The notes beneath the pieces were generated by a model. That model had not been told where the DNA came from. It ran no database searches and saw only the letters and a program-made list of their open reading frames with translations. The translations under genes and the position numbers were made by a program. A stretch of DNA of 64,000 bases from Membranipora membranacea (Eukaryota; Bryozoa; Gymnolaemata; Cheilostomatida; Membraniporidae): contig OU612070.1 of the NCBI GenBank assembly GCA_914767715.1, positions 25,904,025-25,968,024 of the forward strand, read 5' to 3'. Numbering within the stretch: position 1 is the first letter of the stretch; every line of letters begins with the position of its first letter. This document shows positions 23,401-35,351 of this stretch, piece after piece.

Positions 23401-26310
23401 TTAAATGCTACTATCAGCAACCTGGGTAACCAACCCCACTCTGAGCATTCAAACTAATGTAATATTTATCTCAATTATCTACCTGCTGTGTTCTGTATTT
23501 TATAGGCTTTGCAGTGTGCAATCACATCACACTCTGCATGGGGCAACACTTCAATTGCCTATAAATTCTTTAATTTTGTAGTTTATTCTCAAAAGATTCA
23601 AATGACGCACACATCAAGGATTTTTCTTGTTTCAGCTATAAACTACGACTTCAAAACGCTTATTTTATTCATGGCATAAAAATATTTCCAACCAATTTGA
23701 AATAGGTCTCAGAATCAGCAATGAGGTGACAGCTGTGTACTCTATATAACATTTCATATATTGACTACAGGTTAAATCCATTCATAAATTCAATCAATTT
23801 CACTCTTTATCTTAGAACAGCAATCATAGACATAGCGGTTATCATGACGTCGTTAAAAACTGTAAAGCGTGAGGTCAGATATAGTTACGGTATATGGAAA
23901 GTTTGGACATGCTCAGGTTAACATGTTACCGCTAAATCACAGATTATACATGTGGTACACGCTACACGGTTTCCTGACCAATAAGGAAGTGAAAGTAAAG
24001 CATCTCAGGATCATTGACACGGACACAGACGGAGAATCATGTGCCAAATATCATCAGCTGATATCTCTTTTCCTTATTGTTTGATGATCACCAATTTGAT
24101 GATTTATAAAGTATTTGCAGGCCAAATTATAAATTTATCTTGAAAATGATTCACTGTCAGCGAAAAGTTGGAAATATTGGATTAGAAATTGACTTTGACA
24201 CGCTGTCGCAAAAAGATAAAGGGAAGAGAATTTTGGATAGACCCTTATTAAAATTAAATCAAACGAATCAAGACCTGAAAATGGGCATCATAGCCGTGAA
24301 TATGAGCGATGCTACCAAATTACCAATACAATAGGCAAAAGCGGACATGTGCTGTGGAAAAGAAGGTGGTTTTTAATGATCAATGTAAAACCCATTAATC
24401 ATGGTAAATCCCCTACACTGGAACACAATAGCTCTAGACTGGGTAATAAGGATGTAAGGGAATAACCGTGATTTATTGGTTAGCACATTAATTATTAAAA
24501 ATCAATTTTCTTTCCACGGCACATGTCCTCCTATTGTATCATTATGTATTGATTGATTGATGAGTACTTTATTATCGATCAAAATACATTTGCAACGAAT
24601 GGCAATGTATATAGTGGATCTGATTTGACATAAATTGATAAAAAGACTTCAGAGAGTTTGATACTATTATCATGAAGGCTGGATCATCATAGGACACTAT
24701 AGTTTGTATTGTTTATGGTTACTAACACCTACCTATGGCGCAGTGAATCGCGACCTGCAGAGACAATACCCATGTGGCTTCTGCAGAGCTTGACTCAAAT
24801 ATTTTAACAAACTCTGTGTATAAAACACCAAACGATAACATCATCCCATCGACCACTGCATTCTGTAGAAACGAGCCGATCACTATCACCCAGCCGTATC
24901 CTGTAAAAAGAGAAATAAAAATAGTTAGTTAATTGAGATTTCTAAAAACCCATCCTATTTGCTAGGTTGGCAGCACTGAAATTTACGCATGGATCAAACC
25001 TTGGAAAACGATACAGCATGATCAGATGTTCTATTGCTTGGCCTATCTCTATTTATGCGAGAGTTCAGTGGATGGTCATTGTCCACTAAGATCCTGAAGT
25101 GATCGCTGCTGTATGATTACAAGAAGCTGTATATTTATATAATCGGATCAGAAATCTGCTTACGATAAAATTCTAAGTTTTCATTCCATTGGTTTGCTCG
25201 CCTTGGGACGAGATGCATCCTCTTTGTCATTCATTGAGCAGTCTATATTTGACCTGGGTGCAGTTAGCCCTTCAGTCAGTGATTCATTGGGATTTAACTG
25301 ACTTTTTTTGCTGTCATTTCAATACTTAATTAGGAATCAGTGATCAGTAATGTAATCTGCCTGATGGTAATCAGTAATTGGGACGGATTTCCAAGAAATG
25401 GCAATAAGAAAACTTTTAACCTCAAAACTATAGCTCGAGCTTTACAACAATTTGTTCTTCTGCTAATCTGGTAAGAAACGAAAACTTTTTACTGAGTCGA
25501 AAAATGGAAGGCTTCAACTCTACATCCACAACAAAGGAAACCATTATGATTCTTATTAACTCTCACAACCAGAATTTATAAACATAGGAAATCTCTCTAG
25601 TTGATACAGGGTTCGTATATCGCAACCGGATGAACTCTAAGTAACACAAAAACTTCCAACAACCATTATTAGTATATTTAAATCTTAGCCAGAGAAGAAA
25701 AAATGGTTCAAAACCCTACTAATATAATTCATTTTGAATAATATCCCTTTTGGTGTCCTTCTTAGATGAAACACCAATGGTAACCACGATGAAAGCACTT
25801 TTTGCACAATATGATCAAAATCTACTGTCTTGACATAACATTTAGTTCAGAGACTAATTTACTTTTAAATTATTAATGTCTGTTTGAATTTCACAGTGAC
25901 ATTCTATGACTTGCATCACATTTAAAGAGCCTCAAAAAATTATGCAAAGTTTATAGTTTTTGTTTAGTATATAGAAACAAATATCAGGACTAAAAATGAC
26001 CAATGCCTCCCAAATAAGTGCAGGACATCAAATAGACTAAGCACATTTTTTTAACATTATATGAGATTTTTTAACTGAGTTTTTTCTTCTTTCAATTCTT
26101 TTCAATATGATTAACCTATCAATTAGGGTGGATTTTAAAGAATTGGCAATAAACAAGCTTCAAACTTGGGCTTTTGCAATTCTTCTTACCTCCCTCCAAA
26201 TATTGTGGAGCTGATTCTTGTTTCAATGTATCCACTCCTTTGCTCTCTGCTGTATCGGCTCCTTTTCTCTCTGTGGTTTCTGTATCTGATGCCTTGTTAC
26301 TCTCTGCCAT
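20246..26310 (-). CDS. SLC16-like monocarboxylate transporter (MCT family), six exons
   Basis: A major-facilitator membrane transporter of the MCT/SLC16 family, which moves monocarboxylates or related small solutes across the plasma membrane. Coding exons, 5' to 3': 26,190-26,310; 24,733-24,900; 22,547-22,690; 21,364-22,080; 20,676-20,774; 20,246-20,445. Together they give 1,449 nt, about 482 residues, the usual MCT length. Every intron falls after the first base of a codon. Family marks: an EGGYGWVIV start of TM1, GIGMGLLYQ, NKRRGLVNGI, a long basic cytoplasmic loop between TM6 and TM7, and LGRMVYGLLAD in TM8. The Asp usually four residues before that Arg is Ser here, so proton-lactate transport should not be assumed. 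ATG at 26,310 is chosen because it gives a hydrophilic N-terminus; an in-frame ATG at 26,364 is possible. The donor of intron 5 is AT, not GT, so the last exon may be lost in this allele. Confidence 0.9.
20674..20675 (-). other. Non-canonical AT splice donor, intron 5
   Basis: Minus strand reads TCAGCAG then ATGAGC. All else fits a donor: exon 5 becomes 99 nt with phase 1 at both ends, and the joined protein matches the MCT family. No GT nearby gives phase 1. The ordinary form would be GTGAGC. Confidence 0.7.
20676..20774 (-). CDS. Transporter exon 5
   Basis: Encodes LADLIGMDNLPQGFGM and a hydrophobic helix, the conserved MCT region around TM9-TM10. The acceptor is CACTACAG. The downstream donor is the AT site. 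Confidence 0.82.
21364..22080 (-). CDS. Transporter exon 4 (largest)
   Basis: 717 nt coding TM4 to about TM9, including the basic loop (KDGKEGKKGLKRIGDGEQKE) and the TM8 Arg motif. The acceptor is TTTCTAATGCAG and the donor CTAG/GTGAGTAA. The open frame continues past both splice sites, so a plain ORF call would add false residues at each end. Confidence 0.9.
22547..22690 (-). CDS. Transporter exon 3
   Basis: 144 nt encoding GPIVSALLLTFGARVVV and the following two helices, as in MCT TM2-TM4. The acceptor is TTATTTGTAG and the donor AATG/GTGAGT. Confidence 0.88.
22691..24732. other. Intron 2 of the transporter gene
   Basis: About 2.0 kb with no exon-like signal. It carries a minus-strand retrotransposon tail at 24,547-24,625. 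ORFs at 23,211, 23,869 and 24,140 have no recognisable features. Confidence 0.6.
24547..24625 (-). mobile_element. 3' tail of a non-LTR retrotransposon
   Basis: On the minus strand the sequence carries ATAATAAAGTA followed by a short tandem ATCAATCAATCAAT tail, the 3'-end style of several invertebrate non-LTR elements. Only the tail is seen. Confidence 0.4.
24733..24900 (-). CDS. Transporter exon 2 (TM1)
   Basis: 168 nt encoding YGWVIVIGSFLQNAVVDGMM, FGVLYTEFVKIF and SSSAEATWVLS, a near-diagnostic MCT N-terminal block. The acceptor is CTTTTTACAG and the donor ATAG/GTAGGT. Confidence 0.9.
24901..26189. other. Intron 1 of the transporter gene
   Basis: About 1.3 kb, AT-rich, with no feature recognised. 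Confidence 0.6.
26190..26310 (-). CDS. Transporter exon 1 (cytoplasmic N-terminus)
   Basis: 121 nt. It starts MAESNKASDTETTE, charged and without a signal peptide as expected for MCTs, and ends in LEG before the GTAAGA donor. The next exon completes the conserved Gly-Tyr-Gly-Trp. Confidence 0.78.
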
Positions 26311-26560
26311 CTCTCTATTGGTTTTGATCAAAGTGTTGTGTAATCTACAGAATGACAATGTCATTGTGAGGCGGTGACCGATTGATCGGGGTTTTTATCC
26401 AACATCTGATACATAAATCATTCTCATTGAGCTGTATCTCAATGACAACTAATTAATTCACACTTTTATTGACAGTACAATCTGGCTCTACTGGTATAGT
26501 TATTATATATGCTTTTATAGGCTATAAGCCACTCTAACACAGAAAAGAACAGTATTATTT
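26311..26560 (-). promoter_or_regulatory. 5' flank of the transporter gene
   Basis: About 250 bp between the transporter start and block B. It should hold the 5' UTR and perhaps the promoter, but no firm TATA or initiator is seen. AATGACA-A-TGTCATT at about 26,350-26,365 is a near-perfect palindrome. Confidence 0.3.
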
Positions 26561-27869
26561 CTCATGTCAATTATTGCTACACAATCAAATGGCTGCAATT
26601 TCACAAATTGCTTAATACTTTTATTTACGCAATGCGTGAAATAGACTACAGGTATAAAGAACAAATTTCATTCATGGCAATAAAAGTTTTGGCGAAGAAT
26701 AGGACGCCGAAGGTCTTAGTTTCAAAAACTCGAGAGTGCAGTGCTACCTTGTCTGAGGCAAAGAAAGGAAAGGAAAGCTAATGACCTTTGCCCAACTTTA
26801 AATATCCTGATCTTCAGCCAATCAGAATTCAGAGTTGCTTCAACAACCAAGCTGTGAGGAAAACCTCATTAACCATTAGAAGCCAACTCATAAATACACA
26901 AACAATTTTAATCTAAAAAATCCAATTCTTACGAAATGGTAATTTCTCTGTGTTGGTTGGGCAGTCGGATCAACAAAATATAATCAAAACCTCAACAAAA
27001 CTTGTAGTAAAATGCAGGACTACAGAATTTTTACAGTTTAAAGCACATAGGGTTAGAATAATGATTTAAGGGAGAAATGGCTCATACTGACTCTCATGAT
27101 CTTGACTGGGCATGAAGGTCACTGAAAAACTAGACTTTTGTTGCCGCAATGACATTGGAGTAAGGCTAGTCTGAGCCCCCCCCCCCCCTCCCAGACTTTT
27201 GCCCCCCTCCCCCTGCCTGACGGCCTGACGGCTAAATATCTGTCCTGGGCGAGTTTCATTTGAGCCTGTACAAGGGCAAATTCTTATAGCAATGCTCAGT
27301 GGGTACAAGGCAGATAATTAATATTGGCTAATAGCTGTTTCAGCCAATCCCGCACTTATTCGTAAGAGTAGCCACCAGAGGCAGGTAGCCAATCAGATTT
27401 ACCTCGGAATTCCGAGACTCAATTTTACAGAAATCAGCTCATCCCTCCGTGCTGTGCATGCGCAGAATTCAAATGGGTACTTACTCTTTAAATTTGTTGC
27501 TTTGATGTTGAGAGTGTATCTTCTTGAACCTTTTGCTGTGTATAGCTCTTGTCACTCTGTCTGGATAAAAAAGCTGCAATGACTATGCTGTGACATACTA
27601 TTATTATCAAACACTACTTTGCTAATGGAAAGCCAGAAAAATTCAAAAGCTTCAAGTGAGATTTTAAGCCTTCTATGATCAAAACGAAGATGTTTGATAG
27701 TGAAAAACCACATGTTGCACTGGTATTCATTTGAAGCTTTAGACACAGTGTCGCAGTGTCGGTACAGTTAGTTAATTAAATTTGTTAACTTTTAGTTACA
27801 GCATCTGGTTATCATTGCTAACCTAGTATAGAAAGTGTCACTCATCATACCGAAATATAATTTAATTGA
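26561..27869. other. Duplicated non-coding lead of block B
   Basis: Counterpart of 1-1,315, with a run of 13 C at 27,176-27,188. No gene is supported. The 64-codon minus-strand ORF at 27,552 is the second copy of the one rejected in block A. Confidence 0.6.
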
Positions 27870-28299
27870 TAAAATCTAAGTTTGCTAATATATATTTTAA
27901 AATATAATGTGAAGAAAGTAGGTACAACAAGGGTGCTTTTGGCAGTCTTATGCAGCGGGAATCTTTCCCCTGTGGTGCATAGGAGTCCGGCACACTGATT
28001 ATTCAATGATGTTATTATTTTCTTATAAGTAAAAAACAATCAACAGAATTTAACATAATAGATTTTGATGATTCATAATTTTTTTGAAACATGGGTTGTA
28101 ATTTTGTGAAATAATTTTTTTCCTGTCATTGACACAACTGTTGTAAATTTTGTCAGATAGGTAGTTTATCGGTTCTGAAAGGTCACCTTTCCTTAGCCGG
28201 GGGCCGTCGTGCAGGGGGGGGGGGGGCAATAGTCTGGGGGGCTCAGACTAGTTGTCCAGTCAATTAGCAAAGGGAACATAAAGACTAATACGAACTGTT

Positions 28300-28400
28300 G
28301 TGGGGCAGTCCTGAGATGTTGTAAGACAGTGTTGAGGCGTTGTAGGGCAGTCTTGAGACGTCTTAAGACATTGTGAGGCAGTCTTGAGGCCTTATGCATA
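28300..28400. repeat. 21-bp imperfect minisatellite
   Basis: Four to five diverged copies around GTTGTAGGGCAGTCTTGAGAC. Confidence 0.55.
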
Positions 28401-29737
28401 GACTCACACCTCAAACAATGTACTCGGGTGGATACTGACATACCCAAACCTTTTGGTTATTGTGGAACTTATGTTATGTACCTTTCAGAACTGGTCAGTT
28501 ATGTAATAGATTTGAAACCGGCTGATTTATTCTCAATGATACCCAGCAATAAAATCATTTGTGATTTGACAAATATATAATTAATAGGCTAATTAATAAA
28601 ATATTTTGTTTGTTCTGGTTCTATTGTTTGAACCTGTCAGTGATAAGATGTGAAATTATGAGGTGAGGCAAATTTTATCTTGAATATTATAGTACAGCAT
28701 AGTGCATCACACTGCCGGAAAGCATCTCAATGCATGGGCAACAAATGACCACCACAAATAATGAAACCAGACAAAGTTCCATTATTCAGTGAAATTTTCT
28801 GGTCTGGCAGTTGGCTCCCAGTGCATACACCTTCTGTGTTAAAAGTGTGGTTTCAAAGTAAAGGAGTCAAATTAGTAAAAGTTGCTTAGGCATTAGATAT
28901 TGATCATTTCAACGTCAGCAATAAATAACACAGCATCATCAGTATCAATATTTGGAAATTTTCGGTATCTCCTGGCCATGATGTTGGAAACTCAGCACTT
29001 CCCCTCGGATAGTCTGTCTATAGAGAATTTCATTATCATCTGCCTTGGCTCTACTGATATTGAGATCGATAATTATTAAAATGCCGACTGTCAATGAAAT
29101 GGCAACAGTAACTTGGTCTGCCACTGTAAGGCTGATAATACTATTCTCTAACATTTAGTGATGAAAAGTACTATTAATACACACAAAGAAATTTTAGAAT
29201 CAGAATGACTCTAGACCCTAATAAAAAAGGCATATTAGCATCAAATAAAAGTTATATTGATTCCAAGATAGTTCCCCCACTTCACCCTTAGAATTAATCA
29301 AAAAAGAATCATATTTTAGAGTTAATTTAACTCTTTTATCACCTTTGGCCAGTTTCAAAAGACAGTTGATTATTTCAGGGTATAAAATCCCAAATAATGG
29401 TTCTTCAATTGGCAGGTCATTTTAGAGTAAAAATAATTAATTACAAGGGTGAAGTAGGGAAACTCTCTCAGAATCAAAACAACGCTGCTATTTTTTTTCT
29501 GTGTGTATACTATACATCATTTTCTCTATTATTAATAATATAACCTCCATATGCCCCATGCCAAACCACCTAACTAACCTCACTAAAGAAAGTAATCTGC
29601 AGAAAACATTTGTTTATACCACTACTACCACCAACATGCCATTCATCTTAGCCAGGTCCTTGCAGAATGGAACTAAAAAAACTTAAGGTCTGCTTTGCAC
29701 ACCCAACATGCAGTAATCAGCAGATCCTGGGGGGGGG

Positions 29738-29897
29738 GGTCTTTCAATTAGAAACATCCAAAATCGCAATCTGATTGCTCACTCACTCAGTGAGTGAGAC
29801 CTGCTAGGTGTCTCGCTTTTAGATCGCTCACTCTTTGATGGAGCTATATAGATTCTTAGTAAGCGATCTGAGAACGAATTTGTCTAATTGAAACACC
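29738..29897. mobile_element. 160-bp foldback (MITE-like) element
   Basis: The left end reads GGTCTTTCAATTAGA and the right end, reversed, GGTGTTTCAATTAGA. The inner arms stay partly complementary (GATTGCTCACT against GATCGCTTACT). A near-perfect small palindrome, CTCACTCACT-C-AGTGAGTGAG, lies at 29,778-29,798. An 11-G run overlaps the left edge. No clear target duplication was seen. Confidence 0.5.
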
Positions 29898-29946
29898 ATG
29901 TGAGCGATAATTTTGAGCGATGTGATAGTGATAATCTGCTTTAGTG

Positions 29947-30963
29947 AAGCTGTCATTCTCAATGTGATGGTACAGCAGCAACACCCTATATTATTTCATG
30001 AAAGGAAGAACATCAAGGGCAATACTTCAAAAGATTGACAAACTACTAACCTTTTCTGTTTTCTGATGTTTCTCTTTCCCTGTCCTGCCAGTTGAATTTA
30101 CAGATATGCTACACAGAGTAGGATACATAAGAGGTATATAGTTACTCTGTGATTTGTTAGCAGTCTCAAATCGCATCTTGAATTCAGAGACAGAGCTATA
30201 GATCAAGCAAATAACATGTCATTGTTACGATGTGGATCAAATTCGATAATCTCTAAGTCCAGTTTAAATTTCTTTCCAAATAATTTTTATCTCACATTTT
30301 CCTTCTTCAATTATTGTGATGTAACTTTGCAGAGTGAGTCGTTTTTAGTTAGCCGTCAGACATCATGGCTGATTTTACCAATGCAATGTATACAAAAAAT
30401 AATGTATGTGGAAATTGCCAAAGATTAGTGCATTGTGTCGCTCACAATCCACTTTACCTTTGGAGGATTACTTTGGAACTGACTCAATGATTCAGGAACA
30501 CAAGATCCTTATCCTCAAATAATCAAGCCTTAGCATACCTAGATTTTATTCAAAGTCAATGAATGCACAAATTTAGTAACTGTGGTGGATACAATGACGA
30601 TCAAAATTATAGTATAGATTAAATTAAAATCATGGTAATTGATGATTAATTATGTTGACAAACTCTGTATTGTCAAACATGTCCATGGATGTAATTTTTA
30701 ATTTGATGATGGTTTGAGGACAGTGCTGGTTAAAATTGCCTATATTTCACCTTTTAAATTGACTGTTAACTGGTCTGGACATCCAAAACACGTTTACTGG
30801 AAAATGGTAGAGGAAATTCCTATCAAACTCATGCAGAGCCATACTTGATTTTTTGACTAATAGGTGTATTTGTTATTGCTGTGTTGTCATTTTATAAGGC
30901 ACCACCCGAGATATTGAATAAACATTACACCAGGTTTGAGAAAGTTATACCTCCACCCAACCT
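29947..30963. other. Spacer upstream of RT remnant (block B)
   Basis: Counterpart of 1,445-2,459. No gene seen. Confidence 0.5.
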
Positions 30964-32340
30964 CCATCAGTCTCCAGTGACAAAGTGCTGAAAAGCTTGA
31001 GATCGGTCAATATACGTAAAAGTACTGGACCTGACAACATCCCGAATAAGCTGTTGAAAACTGCAGCGTACAGCCTCTCAGAGCCTCTATGCGATCTGTT
31101 TAACAACTGCATTTCTCAGGGAGTCGTCCCTAATTATGGAAGTTGTCTACCATCATCCCTATTCCAAAGAATGCAGGGGCTAGCGAGCCAAAAGAGTTCT
31201 GTCCGATCGCACTCACCCCTACAATATCTGAGGTATTTGAAAAGCTTTCTGCTACAGTTTCTCAAACCATGTCTCACCAATAATACTCAGTTTGCATATC
31301 AGCAGCACCGCTCCACTGAATATGCACCAGCATCCCTACTAGACATAGTCACAGAACATCTTGACAATAATGCTAAGAATCATGCGAGATATCATTTATA
31401 GACTACTCAAGTGCATTTAATACTATCAGCCCTACCACACTCTGCAACCAGCTGCAAGAAACCAGTCTGAATCCCACAATACTCAACCTTGTATCTGACT
31501 TTATGACAAACCGCTCTCAGAAGGTTCTCACTGAACAGGCCTCTCATCTGCACTAACTACCTCTGTCAGAACTCCACAAGGTTGTGTTATCAGTCCCCTT
31601 TTTTTTTCAATATATGTACAGCATATGCCTAAGCCTAGCTCTGGTAACTTTCATCTGATTAAATATGCTGTCGACACAGTATTGATTGAGCTTTTGTCGA
31701 GAAGTGATGTTTCATGTATGTGTAATGCTGCCCAAGATTTGGCTGGTTGGTGTCATGATAATGATCTATTTTTGAATGTGTCAAAGACAAAGGAGCTTAT
31801 ATTGTGCAATCTTAGAGACAATCCTGTACATGATAGCTCAGTTATCAATGGTAATAATGTAGACCAGGTTGACAGTTTTAAATACTTAGGCACTATTATT
31901 GACAAAAAGCTTAAGTTCAAAGAACATTCCATCGAAGTCATCAAGAAGCCCGCAAGAGACTTTACATCATGAAGAAGCTGTATTCAATGCATATAGCTGT
32001 GCCTCTTACAATGCAATGCTATACTACTTTTATGAATGTATATTTTTGTACCACCTTAGCACTCTATATGTCGACTTATCCTCGTCATCTAGGAAATCGC
32101 TCAATAGAGTTATAAGCCTCGCAGGCTATCTAGGTAGCTGCAAGTTTGACACCATCGAGGCAATATACGAAAGAGTGATGAAAACAAGATGCCTCAGATT
32201 CGTAGCTACTGACCACGCTGACCCAGTTTTTATATGCGATAAACTTCCGTCTGGTCGATACAGAGCAATCAGGGCGAGGGTAAACATACGAACTGACTGT
32301 TTCTGATCCCTCTGTGTGCGGAAGTTAAATAGTATACTTT
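30964..32340 (+). pseudogene. Non-LTR reverse transcriptase remnant (copy B)
   Basis: The duplicate of the 2,460-3,835 remnant, with the same motif order and shared frame breaks. Later damage includes a lost base near 31,540 and a change in the active site: YADD reads YAVD here (GTC at 31,670-31,672), removing a metal-binding Asp. The C-terminal motif is LPSGRYR, closer to the usual form than LPCGRYR in copy A. Not functional. Confidence 0.88.
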
Positions 32341-32619
32341 TTTAGCCAACTAGTGATAATTCTTACTGTTTATTTTTTTTTTCAATTTTTAAAACCAACC
32401 AGACCAAAACTTTTTGGTGTTTACACCATAACTTTTATTGCTCAGCGAAAACAAAATATTTCTCAAATATGAGACCGTAATAAACGATCGTCATCATGTA
32501 ATCGATATTTATCAACAACCAACCAGAGTTTAGGAAGTGCTACATCCCAAAAATAAATTTTAAAAACCAAATATTGTAATATATGATTGAGGAAAACTCT
32601 ATGCTTCTAAATGCAAATA
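32341..32619. other. Spacer after RT remnant (block B)
   Basis: Counterpart of 3,836-4,114. No gene seen. Confidence 0.4.
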
Positions 32620-34600
32620 AGACAGTTATCAACATGCCGACATTGCCATTGGAAACTATATAACTCTAATGTGTCATATCGATGCATGGCAAACATTTAT
32701 ATTGATGAATTGTAAAATGATCATCTTTAAATAGTTTGACATGCTCCTAATTAGGGACACACCGGATATCTTCATTCAGAGTATGTCATACATCCTAGGG
32801 AACTAGAATGCATCCTAGATGGGTTTGGCCAAAAATGACATCTTCAACTTTGTGTGCAGCAAGCTGCCAAAACTGGATCTGACAGTAGTTAGCCATTGGC
32901 AGTGACACTTCGATCTTAATATCTATTATTGTTGAATCTGGTGCCAATTACCACTTCATATCCTGGTCCTTCTATAAATGATTTAATATAGACACCTCAG
33001 TAAAGCCTTGCTGTTTAAGTTAAACCGCATTTATCTCTTTATTCACCAAAAAATTAAGCTGAGGTACTGTCTCCTTGATGATAGTATTAAGCAGGTGGAG
33101 GTGAATGCAGCAGTGCAAGCTAGCGACAGGGACAAGTTTTTATTTCATCATTCAGGCTTGCCTCTGTAAACTTTTATAAATTTAGTGACAACAATGTGAT
33201 CATGATGGCGTCAGTATCAACTGAAAAGAAACCAGTAACTGAGTAATTAGGGCAATGAACTCCCTCTCCTTAAGGAAGGACAATATACGTCTTGTTGAGG
33301 GCGTGACATAATGTGATGAACTTGACATTTGGCCTATTAAATGCATAATAAAAACATTTAATGTATTTATTAATTTATATGGTGAATATCCTGTTTACAT
33401 GTGATATACAGAACAGTTTTATAAATCTTTACTTGTGACCGCTAGTTGACACAAGGGAGACAACTCATATTCAGCTATTGTGATTGGTATTTGAATGCAA
33501 TAACAAGGTTTTACAACTTAGCCCAATGCTAACGTTTAGATCAGTGTGCAAAAAGGATAAGATGTGAATGATAAAAAACCAGAGAGATAGATCCCGAGTT
33601 TGTCATTCAGTACGTTTGTTTTGAATGGATACATATGGTTGGGGTGTGATTAGTAAGGGACCTTGTTAGGTCAGAAAGACTGAGCTGGTGAAAAGAAATG
33701 GCCTATAAATCATCCGTATGAGCTCGATATGAATACCATGAGAGGCGAGTTAGTTACCTTGTTTAGGTAAGTTAAGTGAGCTAGTTAGTTGACATGGCCT
33801 GTAAACCATTTATAATTGTGCTCAATATAAATTGTGGAATACCTCCAGTCATTGGTTTTCCTGCAACATCCCAGAACACCAGTCAGGGTTTTTCCGACTA
33901 TGTGTCAGGGACAACCCAGAACGCCTGTGTTCCAAGAACTATGCCACTTTTTGGACCTCACCTTTTGCAAGTTTCAACTTAACGGTGTGCTATAATATCT
34001 GCTACCCATTTTGTGCAGGTGAGTTTAGATATCATTTTTGTGATTAGGAACATTTCTGTGGTTAAGTGTTACCTAAACAGCAAGATAAGCCTTTACTTAG
34101 GTGGCATTATAACATCATTCAACTGAGGGACCACTAGGACCAGGATATCAAGTGGCGATTGGCACCAGATTTTTAGTCATCCTAATAATAAAACGGTGTA
34201 TCTAGAGTTCAATGCTGAGTAATAATTTATATAATGTCGATGGGGCCTTTGACGTACTTTGCTTATATTTTGGCCAAACTGCCACTTCCACTTGTATAGT
34301 CGTGGAAATTCCTTATCAATTTTGTGAAACTAGAATGAAAGTTTTCCAGTGATGATAGTCAAATTATGGCCACTTGTTACCAGAATTTGGCTCTTCCTCT
34401 ACTGGTAATAGATTTATATTTATCAAGCTATTCAATTCTCATCATTTCACGATTCATCACTATAAATTTTAAAGCATCTATCAACATGCCAACATCCCCA
34501 TTGGAAACTATATAACACTAATGTGTCATATCAATGCATGGCAAACATTTATATTGATTAATAAAATGATAATCTTTAAATAATTTGACATGGGCCTAAT

Positions 34601-35351
34601 GGGGTTGTGTTTTTCGGAGTAATCTCCCTTGAATATTTACAGATGAGACCATACTTTTGCAAAGTTTTATATAAGCCATAAAGGAAGCAGATGAGACCTT
34701 TTGCTGTAAAAACTCCTAGGTTTCCGCTAACTACAATTGATATTTTTATTCGGTATTCCAAAAATCTGACCTATATGCTGAACTAAAAAAGTATCGAAAA
34801 ATCTTAATTTTTAATACAATTAAGATTGAATAATAATACAAAAATTATAAAAACCTGATCAATCACAATGAAATTCAGTGTCAGGAAGGAAGGTGTCATG
34901 AAATATACAGCTAAATTTGTTTTGCAAAAACACCATATATATATTAAGTTATCGTATTAAATATAGAATTGTCTTGTATTACAATAACATAAAATACATA
35001 TATGTTATTCTGAATTTTCTTTCTGCGATCAATATTTTCAGGTTGGATTTATATAATATTCAAAATTCAAAGCTGGATTATTATTATTTCTCTTTATTTT
35101 AATCATATATTTATTATATTATATAGTATAATAAATAACAAATTAAATTCAAAGTCAATTTTTGTCTCATAAAGTGGGTCAGCATAATCCGCCTATGAAG
35201 TTGCCCTCATTTTGTTTCTATCTTAATTTCCCTGGCTGCCAGACCAAAAAGTGTGATCTGCCGCAATGATAGCGTATATAACAAAGAGCCAATTTATGGT
35301 CTCATCTGTTCAGCGCCCCCTATAATAAGGGACAACTCCTGACACAATCTC
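34601..35351. mobile_element. TIR element (MITE-like), full copy in block B
   Basis: Counterpart of 6,105-6,872, at the same place in the unit. The left end GGGGTTGTGT is intact; the right end has changed to ACACAATCTC. No ORF for a transposase. Confidence 0.75.

Larger units (their letters stand above)
27870..29946. other. Segment found only in block B
   Basis: About 2.1 kb replaces 130 bp of block A. It holds a run of 13 G at 28,214-28,226, a 21-bp minisatellite, a foldback element at its right end and no recognised gene. A 69-codon minus-strand ORF (28,945-29,154) has one hydrophobic stretch but no family marks or splice context. Confidence 0.6.

Noticed and set aside
988-27746. 64-codon minus-strand ORF present in both duplicated blocks (988-1182 and 27,552-27,746)
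   Set aside because: Most base differences between copies change the amino acid, and there is no domain, signal peptide or splice context.
28945-29154. 69-codon minus-strand ORF with one hydrophobic segment
   Set aside because: No family motif, no plausible splice partners, and it lies in a segment present in only one of the duplicated blocks.
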